64,000 nucleotides of DNA from Desulfobacterales bacterium (GCA_024226555.1 JAAELO010000054.1:1-64000), one strand, 5' to 3'; counted from the stretch's first letter, positions 51,961-60,374 are shown. A program made the numbers and translations. Notes: generated by a model not told the origin, from the letters alone.

Positions 51961-52246
51961 CGAAATAAAAATATCTGATGCTCGTGCATTTACCGCACTA
52001 CCCGATAAGCTTTCAACTGGTAATTTTGAAGAGAAAATGACAGTAGAAAAATTATGCGAAGTGATGAAATGGGATATAGACAGAGTACCTAAGTTAGCCA
52101 ATAGAGAATATACCTACAAGATGCGTAAAATACTTGGTCAACTCACAAAGCAAGAGTTGAGAGTAGCTGCCAAACGTGAAGCCAAGGAACTAAAGATTAA
52201 ACGAGGAAATGCAAAGATGAAAAGATTAATAGGAAGACTTCAATAA
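51947..52246 (+). CDS. Basic hypothetical protein
   Basis: 99 residues. An N-terminal acidic third is followed by a helix (M-T-V-E-K-L-C-E-V-M-K-W-D-I-D-R-V-P) and a strongly basic C-terminal helix (K-R-E-A-K-E-L-K-I-K-R-G-N-A-K-M-K-R). The middle could be a helix-turn-helix. The stop overlaps the next start (TAATG). Confidence 0.6.
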   Translation: MFKDNEIKISDARAFTALPDKLSTGNFEEKMTVEKLCEVMKWDIDRVPKLANREYTYKMRKILGQLTKQELRVAAKREAKELKIKRGNAKMKRLIGRLQ

Positions 52247-52407
52247 TGTCAGAACTAAATCAACTACGTATAGGTTCAAACAGGTTTTTAAGCTTTCTTA
52301 CTGTGATGCTCATTCTTACACTTGATGCAAATAACGGTAAAGATATGCTAGACGTACTTGTACCTTACATTGAATCACTAACAATTGTTAATCTAGGTAA
52401 TCATTGA
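52246..52407 (+). CDS. Small hydrophobic protein (53 aa)
   Basis: 53 residues; hydrophobic stretch F-L-S-F-L-T-V-M-L-I-L-T-L (about 14-26) then an amphipathic C terminus. The start overlaps the previous stop (TAATG) and its stop overlaps the reductase start. Could be a small membrane protein. No family recognised. Confidence 0.55.
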   Translation: MSELNQLRIGSNRFLSFLTVMLILTLDANNGKDMLDVLVPYIESLTIVNLGNH

Positions 52408-54146
52408 TGGAATCTGAATTCAGAACAGATTTGGGGAGAAATATCTTCAAACAAAAATATGCACTTACACAAGCTGAAACTTGGAAGCAACGTGCTAAAA
52501 CCATTGTTGATTTTGTTTGTGGAACATGTGGTGGTACACAACATCCTCTCATGTCTCTTGAAGATAGAGAAACCTTAATTCAATACATAACTGAATTCAA
52601 ATTTATGCCCGGTGGTCGTTACATCTATTATGCAGGTAGAGAAGCACCATTTTACAATAATTGCTATCTTTTTAAATCAGAAGAAGATACACGCGAAGAG
52701 TGGGCAGACTTATCTAAACGTGTTACTAGTGCATTAATGACAGGTGGTGGTGTTGGTAATGACTACTCAGTGTTTAGACCACAAGGAAGCTTGTTAGGTA
52801 GAACTGGTGGGCAAGCTAGTGGCCCTATCCCATTAATGTATTTAGTGAACGAGATAGGTAGAAACGTAAAACAAGGTGGTTCAAGAAGATCTGCAATTTA
52901 TGCCTCACTAAACTGGAAACATGATGATGCACAAGTATTCATGAGAGTTAAAGATTGGGACAATATACCTATTGGTAATACTGGAATTACTATGGGGGAT
53001 GCCAAGAGAGCTGATTTCAATTTCCCCTGCCCTCTTGATATGACTAATATTAGTTTGAATTATGACAATGCTTTCTTAAGTACTTTGTGTGGTGAAAATA
53101 TTGATGATTTTGACATGGAAGAATGGGAGTGTCTATTTGACCCTGAATGTGAAACACATGCTTTTATGCATGAAGTAGTTTTACCAGAAACCTTTGTTGA
53201 TAATGTTAAATTTGCAATGCGTAATGGAGAGCCAGGATTTTCATTTAACTTTTTTGATAAAGAAAATGAAACTGCTCGTAACGCTTGTACTGAGGTTACT
53301 AGTGAAGATGATTCAGATGTATGTAATCTTGGTTCAATTAATATGGGCAGAATTGAAACTATTGAAGAATTTATAAAAATTACAGAGCTTGGAAGTAAGT
53401 TTTTAGTTTGTGGCACATTGAGAGCTAAACTACCCTCTGAAAAAATAGCTGAAATACGTGAAAAGAATAGACGTTTAGGTTTAGGGATAATGGGTGTTCA
53501 TGAATGGCTACTCAAGAGAAAATATGACTATGAAGTTACTCCAGAAATGCACAAATGGTTATCAGTTTATGAAACTGTTTCAGAAAGTGCTGCTAATGAG
53601 CATTGTGATCGTTTATTCATTTCTCGCCCCATTGCTTATAGGGCTATTGCTCCTACTGGTACTATTGGGATCATTGCTGGTACAACAACAGGAATAGAAC
53701 CTCTATATGCTGTAGCCTACAAAAGACGTTATCTTGTTGGTGGCTCTCATTACCGTTATGAGTATGTAGTAGACCACACAGCAGACACATTAATAACTGA
53801 GCATGGGATAGATCCTAACGATATTCAAACAGCTTACCAGTTAGCGGAAGATCCTGAGAAGCGCATTAAGTTTCAGGCAGATGTACAAGACTATATTGAT
53901 ATGGCTATTAGTTCTACTCTGAACTTACCAGAATGGGGATCTAAACATAACAATGAGAAAACTGTTATTAAAATAGCGTCAATCGTAGCTCAGTATGCAC
54001 CACGCTTGAGGGGTTTAACATTCTACCCTGATGGTTCAAGAGGTGGTCAACCTCTTACACCCATCTCTTATGAAACTGCACTTAAACATAAAGGCGTTAT
54101 TTTTGAAGAGAATGACTCATGTAAAGGTGGAGTTTGCGGATTATGA
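52407..54146 (+). CDS. Class II (B12-dependent) ribonucleotide reductase
   Basis: 579 residues from ATG at 52407 (TGATG overlap). It has the ten-stranded barrel motifs: N-N-C-Y-L-F (redox Cys), S-D-V-C-N-L-G-S-I-N, the N-A-C-T-E active site (normally N-P-C-G-E), L-G-L-G-I-M-G, and A-P-T-G-T-I-G-I-I-A-G-T-T-T-G-I-E-P. The C terminus ends C-K-G-G-V-C-G-L, a redox Cys pair. No NrdB-type small subunit or NrdG activase is in the window, so adenosylcobalamin dependence is inferred. It makes dNTPs for replication from host ribonucleotides. Confidence 0.82.
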   Translation: MESEFRTDLGRNIFKQKYALTQAETWKQRAKTIVDFVCGTCGGTQHPLMSLEDRETLIQYITEFKFMPGGRYIYYAGREAPFYNNCYLFKSEEDTREEWADLSKRVTSALMTGGGVGNDYSVFRPQGSLLGRTGGQASGPIPLMYLVNEIGRNVKQGGSRRSAIYASLNWKHDDAQVFMRVKDWDNIPIGNTGITMGDAKRADFNFPCPLDMTNISLNYDNAFLSTLCGENIDDFDMEEWECLFDPECETHAFMHEVVLPETFVDNVKFAMRNGEPGFSFNFFDKENETARNACTEVTSEDDSDVCNLGSINMGRIETIEEFIKITELGSKFLVCGTLRAKLPSEKIAEIREKNRRLGLGIMGVHEWLLKRKYDYEVTPEMHKWLSVYETVSESAANEHCDRLFISRPIAYRAIAPTGTIGIIAGTTTGIEPLYAVAYKRRYLVGGSHYRYEYVVDHTADTLITEHGIDPNDIQTAYQLAEDPEKRIKFQADVQDYIDMAISSTLNLPEWGSKHNNEKTVIKIASIVAQYAPRLRGLTFYPDGSRGGQPLTPISYETALKHKGVIFEENDSCKGGVCGL

Positions 54147-54171
54147 ATACTACAAATAAAAAGGAATTAAA

Positions 54172-54783
54172 ATGAGTTTAAATAGATATTACGGAGTTAA
54201 GAACTTCACAAAAGCAGTAATAAAATCTCACGCTTCTGGTAAACCTTTTAACCCTGCTGCCTGTCGTGGCACTTTAGAAGTGTTTTATTATAACGATGAA
54301 CAAAAAGGTGGCTACAAAGGTAAGGATATGTCCTTTGGAACTTGTATACGAGCAACATGTATGCCTGAATATGTCTACACTTTAAATCTGTTATTAGACA
54401 AGGGTGCAAATATTATAGCTGCTTCTGCAACTTCGCATGGAATTCTAACTCAATGCTCTTATACCTTGGAAGAAACAGATGAATTTACCAATGAGAAACC
54501 ACAAGTTGAAGATCACCCAATACGAGGCACAGAAAAAGAAAAAACATCTGTGGATGAGACTACGGAATCATCTGAAAGTTCAACAGATATGCCAGAACCT
54601 ACCACGAGCGAGAGTAGGAACTTACCGGATTGGGATTATGCGGAGTCTATGAGTGAAGGTGTTAGTAAAACTGATGCTAAAAAAGCACTTGAAGCATATG
54701 CACTAGAATTTGGTGTTGATCTTAATCGTGGGCAGAAGTTTGAAACAATGATGCAGAATTTCAGAGTAGAAATGGAAGATTAA
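54172..54783 (+). CDS. Hypothetical protein downstream of the reductase
   Basis: 203 residues. An N-terminal 100-residue domain with four cysteines (about 31, 58, 63 and 95) and F-G-T-C-I-R-A-T-C is followed by an acidic Ser/Thr/Glu linker (about 105-150) and a helical tail (A-K-K-A-L-E-A-Y-A-L-E-F-G-V-D-L). Position suggests nucleotide metabolism or a regulator, but no domain is recognised. Confidence 0.55.
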   Translation: MSLNRYYGVKNFTKAVIKSHASGKPFNPAACRGTLEVFYYNDEQKGGYKGKDMSFGTCIRATCMPEYVYTLNLLLDKGANIIAASATSHGILTQCSYTLEETDEFTNEKPQVEDHPIRGTEKEKTSVDETTESSESSTDMPEPTTSESRNLPDWDYAESMSEGVSKTDAKKALEAYALEFGVDLNRGQKFETMMQNFRVEMED

Positions 54784-54784
54784 C

Positions 54785-55237
54785 ATGATTAGGCATTTCA
54801 GTATCAAGGAGCTTGTACCAAAACACATTTATGAACAATGGGGAGATATGTCTTGGTGGTTTCTAGATTTCAGAGCAATTAAGACGTTAGAGTGGTTGCG
54901 TGATGAGCTTGGTTCTTGCACTGTCAATAATTGGGCTTGGGGTGGTTCATATGATCAAAGTGGATTACGCACTTACCAATTTTATCAACAGAATTCACTT
55001 ACTCCAAAATACATAGCAAAAGAGCTGGTAGCTGAAAGTTTTAGTCAACATAAATATGGAAGAGCTTTTGATTGTAAGTTTACAAATCACAAAGCAGAAG
55101 ATGTAAGAGAGTTTATAAAAACAAATTGGAATATATACGGTTATGAGTGGCCTATAACAATAGAAGAAGATACAAATTGGGTTCACTTTGATACACGCAA
55201 TAGACCATATCACAAGGTTTATACGTTTAAGCAATAA
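54785..55237 (+). CDS. M15-family peptidase, endolysin candidate
   Basis: 150 residues. Metal-binding signature S-x-H89-x-x-G-x-A-x-D96 and W-V-H134-F-D, as in D-Ala-D-Ala carboxypeptidases/VanY and T5-type endolysins (L-Ala-D-Glu endopeptidases). No signal peptide, so it would need holins to reach the wall. The only wall-degrading enzyme seen in the window, although it lies 41 kb from the holins in a different operon. A metallopeptidase role in DNA entry cannot be excluded. Confidence 0.75.
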   Translation: MIRHFSIKELVPKHIYEQWGDMSWWFLDFRAIKTLEWLRDELGSCTVNNWAWGGSYDQSGLRTYQFYQQNSLTPKYIAKELVAESFSQHKYGRAFDCKFTNHKAEDVREFIKTNWNIYGYEWPITIEEDTNWVHFDTRNRPYHKVYTFKQ

Positions 55238-55284
55238 AGCTTTCTCGTAAAACACTAAAGTAACTTAAACAGAGGAAGTTAAAA

Positions 55285-55689
55285 ATGGCTAAAGAAGATG
55301 AAATAGAAAATGCAGAAATAATCGAAGAGACAACTCTTGAAGATGAAACCACAGAAAACCCAGATGCTGTTCAATACGAAATTATTGACGGTGATCAAGA
55401 TGGTGTTAAAAAGAGAGGTGTTAGAGCTGGTGGGAATGTTATTTTCCTTGTTAGTGAAAGCTTCACTAATGAACAAGTTGAAGAAGTCTTTAATCTTGGT
55501 AACAAGTTCTTTAATGATGGAATTCAGTTTGCCAATATGCAGCAAGATCAACGTGTACCACAGGCTTTAGCAATGTTGGGTATTACACCAAAGGTTATAA
55601 AGCAAATGTATGATATGGCTGTACAGCTTGAGGAAAAAGAAGCAGCAGAAGCTGCTACAACTCCTGAACCTGTAGAAAACGCGGCTTAA
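55285..55689 (+). CDS. Acidic hypothetical protein
   Basis: 134 residues. N-terminal 35 residues are almost all Glu/Asp/Thr, the middle has G-V-R-A-G-G-N-V-I-F-L-V-S-E-S-F-T-N-E-Q-V, and the C terminus is Glu/Ala/Pro-rich. AGAGGAAG precedes the ATG. Highly acidic phage proteins can mimic DNA, but no specific match is claimed. Confidence 0.55.
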   Translation: MAKEDEIENAEIIEETTLEDETTENPDAVQYEIIDGDQDGVKKRGVRAGGNVIFLVSESFTNEQVEEVFNLGNKFFNDGIQFANMQQDQRVPQALAMLGITPKVIKQMYDMAVQLEEKEAAEAATTPEPVENAA

Positions 55690-55699
55690 CGGTTAGCTC

Positions 55700-55999
55700 A
55701 TGTTTTGTGATCCTCTTATGAACAAGATTCTATATATAGGAATTTTCCTACTCGGAATGTTTGTTATGTGGCTTCCTAGTTTTGTAATAGAAACAAAGCA
55801 TGAGTTTATTCTAAAATATAGTGACCTTGACGATTATTATGTGGATTGTATGAGCTGGCACGATGGTACAGGCTATGTTAAAATGAATTCAATAGGTAAT
55901 ACAGAAGGAACGTACTCATTAACATGTGCTGATGGACATGCACCCTCTGATAAGCATCCAATCAAATATAAACAAAACTCTTTAATTAGGGGAAACTGA
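55700..55999 (+). CDS. Membrane-anchored protein
   Basis: 99 residues. One N-terminal transmembrane segment (about 11-27, L-Y-I-G-I-F-L-L-G-M-F-V-M-W) and a soluble C-terminal part with two cysteines (C51 and C76), probably periplasmic. The start may be the ATG at 55718; neither has a strong ribosome site. An anchored-spanin or exclusion protein is conceivable from the layout only. Confidence 0.5.
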   Translation: MFCDPLMNKILYIGIFLLGMFVMWLPSFVIETKHEFILKYSDLDDYYVDCMSWHDGTGYVKMNSIGNTEGTYSLTCADGHAPSDKHPIKYKQNSLIRGN

Positions 56000-56013
56000 A
56001 AAAGGAATTTTCA

Positions 56014-56283
56014 ATGTCTACCAACAAAAAGACTAAAGTAAAACAAGGATCTAACATATTCCACCTTTCTACACGTCAGCATGATTTATGGGTTGCTATG
56101 CGTAAAGCTAGACGCTACCTAACAAACACTGAATTACGAGATATAACAGGGATTACATGGCCTACTAATCGTATGAGTGAGCTTGTATCAATGGGTGTTA
56201 GTATCTCAAAGAAATGGATTGAGATTACAGATGATCATGGAAAACTGATCAAAGTTAGAACATATAAACTTGAGGCGGCATAG
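56014..56283 (+). CDS. Winged helix-turn-helix DNA-binding protein
   Basis: 89 residues. Helices at about 22-36, 38-46 (T-N-T-E-L-R-D-I-T-G) and 49-58 (P-T-N-R-M-S-E-L) form the helix-turn-helix, followed by two strands (K-W-I-E-I-T and K-V-R-T-Y-K-L). Such small HTH proteins are often phage regulators or replication-initiation helpers. GGAATTTT lies before the ATG. Confidence 0.65.
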   Translation: MSTNKKTKVKQGSNIFHLSTRQHDLWVAMRKARRYLTNTELRDITGITWPTNRMSELVSMGVSISKKWIEITDDHGKLIKVRTYKLEAA

Positions 56284-56361
56284 ATGATGTTTGTTTATAT
56301 AGCTTTAGCATTGTTTTTTCTGGCTGTATTAGCTGAATTTTTTGATGATTATTTTAATTAG
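56284..56361 (+). CDS. Tiny hydrophobic peptide (25 aa)
   Basis: 25 residues, mostly Phe/Leu/Ala, with an acidic end (F-F-D-D-Y-F-N). A single membrane helix could be made of residues 2-18. It fills the gap between two genes exactly (starts right after a stop, and ends just before AGGAGA of the next gene). Ribosome site weak. Possible membrane peptide. Confidence 0.4.
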   Translation: MMFVYIALALFFLAVLAEFFDDYFN

Positions 56362-56370
56362 GAGAATATT

Positions 56371-56634
56371 ATGTTTTATGCAATATGGCTTTTATTAATT
56401 GGTATAACTCTCTCTACGTGGCTTTGTTCTACACTACATGTTATTTATTATAAGCTTGAACCTAATATAGCTAAACCGTGGCCTTTAGTTAGTAGGAATC
56501 CAGAAGAGAGATTTAAAGTGCTACTCTTAACTTGGGCTTACTTCCCTACCCTATTAGCAAAAATGGCGTGGAAAGATTTTTCAACATCAGAAAAAGGGTC
56601 AACATTGATGGAATGGTTAAGGAAGAAAATATAA
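56371..56634 (+). CDS. Small membrane protein
   Basis: 87 residues with an N-terminal membrane segment (about 3-25) and a second hydrophobic stretch (V-L-L-L-T-W-A-Y-F-P-T-L-L-A, about 49-62). AGGAGA precedes the ATG. No family recognised. Its stop overlaps the start of the next gene (TAATG). Confidence 0.6.
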   Translation: MFYAIWLLLIGITLSTWLCSTLHVIYYKLEPNIAKPWPLVSRNPEERFKVLLLTWAYFPTLLAKMAWKDFSTSEKGSTLMEWLRKKI

Positions 56635-56882
56635 TGCACTCTCTTACTCATAAATTAGAAAAATTGGATTCATTCTTGGATGATGCAGAAAAAGAGTTAT
56701 CACCAGATAGAGTTAGAATAATTAAATTAATGAGGAGATATAGGGAAAGTGTTGAACATAGAGGAGTAGCTGATCTAGTGCTTGTTGAGTTCCTTGACAG
56801 CTTAGGTGGTGAACAGATTCCTATTAATAATAGTTTTATTCGCTATATGCTTGAATCTGATAAAGAGGGAGATGATACATAA
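56634..56882 (+). CDS. Helical hypothetical protein
   Basis: 82 residues from the ATG at 56634, which overlaps the previous stop. A frame extends upstream but within the membrane-protein gene. All-helical and charged (K-L-E-K-L-D-S-F-L-D-D-A-E-K-E-L, R-I-I-K-L-M-R-R-Y). No family recognised. Confidence 0.55.
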   Translation: MHSLTHKLEKLDSFLDDAEKELSPDRVRIIKLMRRYRESVEHRGVADLVLVEFLDSLGGEQIPINNSFIRYMLESDKEGDDT

Positions 56883-56929
56883 CCACTAGTTGATTTATAT
56901 CACCAGCTCATGGTTTTAATGGTAATAAT

Positions 56930-57499
56930 ATGGGACAAGTATTTGTAATCAGTGACTTACATTTTGGTCATAAAAACATCCAAAACTTTGCAGGTGATCA
57001 TAGACATGGTGATAACTTTATAGAGAACATACACTATACCGTTGAATTGTGGAATAAGGTTGTTAGTAAGCGTGATAAAGTTTATGTGTTAGGTGATGTT
57101 TGCTTTGATGAATTCTGGCTTGGTACTCTGCATGAGATGAATGGATTAAAAGTTTTAATCAGAGGCAATCACGATGACAGAATCAAAACAGAAACTTTTC
57201 TTAAATACTTTACTTCAGTTGAGGGTATGGTTCGGTATAAAAGTTATTGGCTTACACATGCACCCATACACCCACATGAGCTACGTGGAAAGAAAAACAT
57301 ACATGGACATGTACACCAAAACTCAATACTAAGACCTTACACTAATGAATGTGATGAACGATATATCAATGTTTGTATGGAAAACACTGGAGGCGCACCT
57401 GTCAGCATGGAACGAATTAAAGCTGGTGAACGAGGCTGGAAACAGTGGCTTGATGATGGGAATGCAAGAATAGTGGAGAGGAATCAATTAAAGGGATAG
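56930..57499 (+). CDS. Calcineurin-like metallophosphoesterase
   Basis: 189 residues with all five metal motifs in order: D-L-H (9-11), G-D-V-C-F-D (about 56-61), G-N-H-D-D (about 81-85), T-H-A-P (about 109-112) and H-G-H-V-H (about 124-128). Phage enzymes of this type hydrolyse phosphoesters or nucleotide second messengers; the substrate is unknown. It could repair nucleic acid ends or counter cyclic-nucleotide defence signalling, both inference. Confidence 0.85.
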   Translation: MGQVFVISDLHFGHKNIQNFAGDHRHGDNFIENIHYTVELWNKVVSKRDKVYVLGDVCFDEFWLGTLHEMNGLKVLIRGNHDDRIKTETFLKYFTSVEGMVRYKSYWLTHAPIHPHELRGKKNIHGHVHQNSILRPYTNECDERYINVCMENTGGAPVSMERIKAGERGWKQWLDDGNARIVERNQLKG

Positions 57500-57508
57500 T
57501 GTAAGAGA

Positions 57509-57907
57509 ATGAAAACTAAAATGGTTAATCTGGATAAGTTTTATCAAGAATCATTAAACTTTAATGATTGGCTTGTTAGTGAAGGTTTTGCTATAGAGGG
57601 TGAAATTGGATTCCAAAAAGCTAAAATTTTATTAAAAGGATTTAGAAATATGCCAACTAACGATGAATTCAGTAATATAGAAATTGATGTTTCTCAAGAG
57701 CTTCTTGATAGCTTAACCATAACTGTTGACAATTTTTTACTTGAGAACCTAAAACCATGCTCATACACCATCTGGGAAGAAGAGCGAGATTGTGTAATTG
57801 ATATTCTTACTCTTAGTCAATTGTTTGGTGAGTGTTTAATTAATGACTTAATTGTTGAAATTCTAGAGATGGGACTTGGAATTATTAAAGAGAAGGAAGT
57901 TTTATGA
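57509..57907 (+). CDS. Hypothetical protein
   Basis: 132 residues, acidic, rich in Leu/Ile helices, with a short N-terminal N-F-N-D-W-L segment. No membrane segment, signal peptide or known domain. Overlaps the next gene by four bases (ATGA). Function unknown. Confidence 0.55.
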   Translation: MKTKMVNLDKFYQESLNFNDWLVSEGFAIEGEIGFQKAKILLKGFRNMPTNDEFSNIEIDVSQELLDSLTITVDNFLLENLKPCSYTIWEEERDCVIDILTLSQLFGECLINDLIVEILEMGLGIIKEKEVL

Positions 57908-58155
57908 GCATCATAATTACAAATATAACAAATGATCATATACCTGTTGGTGAGAATCAATACGTTGTGAGAATCAATAATTGCGTTATCTGTGAGTTTT
58001 TACATAACAGAACCTACAATGGGCTTGCTCAGTGCCTCAGAGATGCTGCTGACGCAGTTGAGGCACAAGGAGCTAGACAAGATGGACAAGTTGATATAGA
58101 AGAGCTTATAGAGGCTATGGATGCGCTAGAGAGTAAGAGTACTACTCCGGGATAA
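57904..58155 (+). CDS. Hypothetical protein, last gene of right operon
   Basis: 83 residues. N-terminal beta part (N-Q-Y-V-V-R-I-N-N-C-V-I-C-E-F) then a helix with A-A-D-A-V-E and an acidic tail. The stop codon directly abuts the stop of the opposing zinc-ribbon gene (58156), so there is no room for a terminator between the operons. Confidence 0.55.
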   Translation: MSIIITNITNDHIPVGENQYVVRINNCVICEFLHNRTYNGLAQCLRDAADAVEAQGARQDGQVDIEELIEAMDALESKSTTPG

Positions 58156-58410
58156 TTATGTATTTTTCCAACGCTTATACTTGGGAATCCTTCTAGTGGA
58201 TACCCAAGCTATTCCTTTTGGTGTTCCCTTCTCTCTCATTTTTTTCATACAAAATTCTTGCATTTCTTCTGCTGTTGTACAGCCATCAAGAAAAACACCA
58301 TCTTTATAACATAGACTGCAATAGTCTGTGCTTTTACTGCCATCACTATTTGTTCCACCATTTTCAGGGTCTTGACTGAATGGCATTCCGCAACTTTCAC
58401 AAAATCTCAT
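58156..58410 (-). CDS. Zinc-ribbon protein (PF12674-like)
   Basis: 84 residues. C4-x2-C7-G-M-P ... D-Y-C31-S-L-C34-Y-K-D-G ... T-A-E-E-M-Q-E-F-C ... K-R-W-K. This is the putative zinc-ribbon family commonly found in bacteria, so it may have been acquired from a host. The family's function is unknown, with protein-protein or DNA contact likely. Last gene of the leftward right-end operon. Confidence 0.8.
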   Translation of the reverse strand: MRFCESCGMPFSQDPENGGTNSDGSKSTDYCSLCYKDGVFLDGCTTAEEMQEFCMKKMREKGTPKGIAWVSTRRIPKYKRWKNT

Positions 58411-58475
58411 AATTTCCTCACTACATTTAATAAATAGGGGATATGTACCTTTGGATCTTAAATTACCTTTAATTC

Positions 58476-58730
58476 TTATTCATCCAATTTATCATATATT
58501 TCACGCCAAAGCCTAGTAGTATTTTGAATACTGAGATGATATTCATTGGCTAGTGAATAACCTACAACTTTAGCTAACTCTTTTTCACTACAATCAGCAC
58601 ATAACCCTGATCCTCTACCAGAGTTACCACACATATCACGACATGGGCCAAATGTGCTAGGCCACATAGGATAATTTCTCAAAATCCCATTACAATATTC
58701 GGTAGCTAAGTCTAGCTTATGTCTTTCCAT
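58476..58730 (-). CDS. Cys-rich hypothetical protein
   Basis: 84 residues from ATG at 58730 (GGAGGA upstream; an in-frame ATG at 58742 overlaps that site). Contains C13 and the cluster G-P-C-R-D-M-C-G ... L-C-A-D-C-S, which looks like a four-cysteine zinc site. Helical C terminus. Function unknown. Confidence 0.6.
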   Translation of the reverse strand: MERHKLDLATEYCNGILRNYPMWPSTFGPCRDMCGNSGRGSGLCADCSEKELAKVVGYSLANEYHLSIQNTTRLWREIYDKLDE

Positions 58731-58755
58731 TTTATCCTCCATCTATCCAATAACC

Positions 58756-59682
58756 TTATAATAGTGTCTCTTGTGCTTCTGTCTTTTCATAGTTAATTTC
58801 TGCTTTAAAATACTCTTCAGTGATTATATTTTTCCACTTACCCTTCATTTTATAGCTTTTATATAAGCGATCATGATTTCTATTAATAATATTATCAAGG
58901 CGTATGTTTTTATTTAAAAATGGTTTCTTTTCTTCCCAGAGATCATAAGAATGTAATACTAGAAATACGTCTTCACGTCTATGTCTCTTATACTCACCAT
59001 CACGTCTACTAATAAGATAAAAAGGTAAACGGTGTGTTGGGCTATCCCTGTAATCACCGCCATGTTTAAAAAACTCTAAAAACTCTTCAACCTTCGCTTT
59101 TGGTTTATTAATTTTTAATAACATTAACGCAAATACTAACTGCCCCTTACTACAACCGTTAATTATGTTTGCTTCTGCAAGAGGACAAGCCCATTCAAAC
59201 TCTTTACTATAGAGCCTGTAAAGCTCAAGTAATTGGTCATGGCATAATTGAGGTCTACCCCTTAATGTATTTGTAATACTGCCATTGAGGTGAGTACCTT
59301 CCCTAATCCAACTATCAATAAATCTAGAAATAGAAGCTTTCTGAGTAGCGTAAGCCTCACCATTTAGAGAAAAAATATCTGCTACAGAACGAGCCTTACC
59401 AGTGTCGATAGAGTTTTTAACTTCTGGTTCAGCTCCACGCGCTACCCAAATATTAATAGAAACACCAGACTCAACAATAGCATTTAAACGATGCTGCCCA
59501 TTTAAAAGATTATTCAGTTTATCTATTGTTACTGTTTCACCGTTATCTTCTTTCCAACCACCTTCCTTCATAACAACAGCAAAATCTTTAACCCGCTTTA
59601 TGCTTAACTTCCGGTTATCTTCATTTTTTTCTAATATAGCTTTAGCTTTTGTTGGTGTTATCTTCTCACGTCTAATCTGCAT
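58756..59682 (-). CDS. ParB-like nuclease-fold (DGQHR-type) protein
   Basis: 308 residues. Residues 55-70 read D-K-L-N-N-L-L-N-G-Q-H-R-L-N-A-I, the (D/N)GQHR box of ParB/sulfiredoxin-like domains, then an I-D-T-G-K-A-R-S-V segment typical of phage ParB-like proteins. The C-terminal two-thirds is helical and basic and probably binds DNA. The function in phages is not established: it may be a nuclease or DNA-binding CTPase-fold protein. Confidence 0.7.
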   Translation of the reverse strand: MQIRREKITPTKAKAILEKNEDNRKLSIKRVKDFAVVMKEGGWKEDNGETVTIDKLNNLLNGQHRLNAIVESGVSINIWVARGAEPEVKNSIDTGKARSVADIFSLNGEAYATQKASISRFIDSWIREGTHLNGSITNTLRGRPQLCHDQLLELYRLYSKEFEWACPLAEANIINGCSKGQLVFALMLLKINKPKAKVEEFLEFFKHGGDYRDSPTHRLPFYLISRRDGEYKRHRREDVFLVLHSYDLWEEKKPFLNKNIRLDNIINRNHDRLYKSYKMKGKWKNIITEEYFKAEINYEKTEAQETLL

Positions 59683-59702
59683 TCATAGTCTCACTTATAT
59701 TT

Positions 59703-60374
59703 TTAATTAAATTTATTATATTTATGTTTAAACTTCTGGCATTCCACAAATGACCTATACATAAGAAAAAACATCAAACCAATTGATAAAAGTGTTATAG
59801 AATAAATCCACCAAGGCTTATTGAAATCTAATATAATCAATTGCATTACAGTACAGAAAGCAAAAGAATAGAATATAAATATACTCAAATAATTAAAACT
59901 GTAATTATCCTGTACTACTCTTAAATCAAAACCAAGTTTCTGACATTCAAGTGTCATGTAAAACTCATCTCTATAAACATCTTTACCAAATAGATCTTCA
60001 GGTATGTGGTTAGAAGAAAGTGTTTTTAAAAGAATTGCCATACCCGGTACTAAATCTCCTGAGTGAGCTGCGTCAAAACCATACCACCAATACTTATCAT
60101 GCTCTTTCGTTAGTGGATTCCGATGTGAAGCATAAGTAAGCCCACCATGTGCATTTATGTATTCATAATTATCATCATAATCTACTCGGTAGTATGGATG
60201 TCTTCTTGGAATACCAACATATCCACACCAGTGACCCATACCAGATACTCTAACTAAACACATAGGGTAACCACTAATAGGATCATGCCAAGCAGCTTTA
60301 TCTTCTTCTAAATCCCATGCTCCACTACCCCACTTGGATTTATCAAGTATCTTACCTTCTACTTCTTCTATCAT
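59703..60374 (-). CDS. Two-domain protein: phage/bacterial N-domain plus two membrane helices
   Basis: 223 residues from the ATG at 60374 (TAATG overlap with the preceding stop; an upstream GTG at 60380 is less likely). Residues 30-150 contain G-Y-V-G-I-P ... H-G-G-L-T-Y ... W-W-Y-G-F-D-A-A-H-S-G-D-L-V-P-G-M, a signature I know from uncharacterised phage and bacterial proteins. Two C-terminal membrane helices (about 160-183 and 187-206) are fused to it here. The conserved Asp/His residues suggest an enzyme; target unknown. Confidence 0.65.
   Translation of the reverse strand: MIEEVEGKILDKSKWGSGAWDLEEDKAAWHDPISGYPMCLVRVSGMGHWCGYVGIPRRHPYYRVDYDDNYEYINAHGGLTYASHRNPLTKEHDKYWWYGFDAAHSGDLVPGMAILLKTLSSNHIPEDLFGKDVYRDEFYMTLECQKLGFDLRVVQDNYSFNYLSIFIFYSFAFCTVMQLIILDFNKPWWIYSITLLSIGLMFFLMYRSFVECQKFKHKYNKFN

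Noticed and set aside
52407..54146. Intein or intron in the reductase gene
   Set aside because: Motifs are contiguous and the protein has normal length for a class II enzyme.
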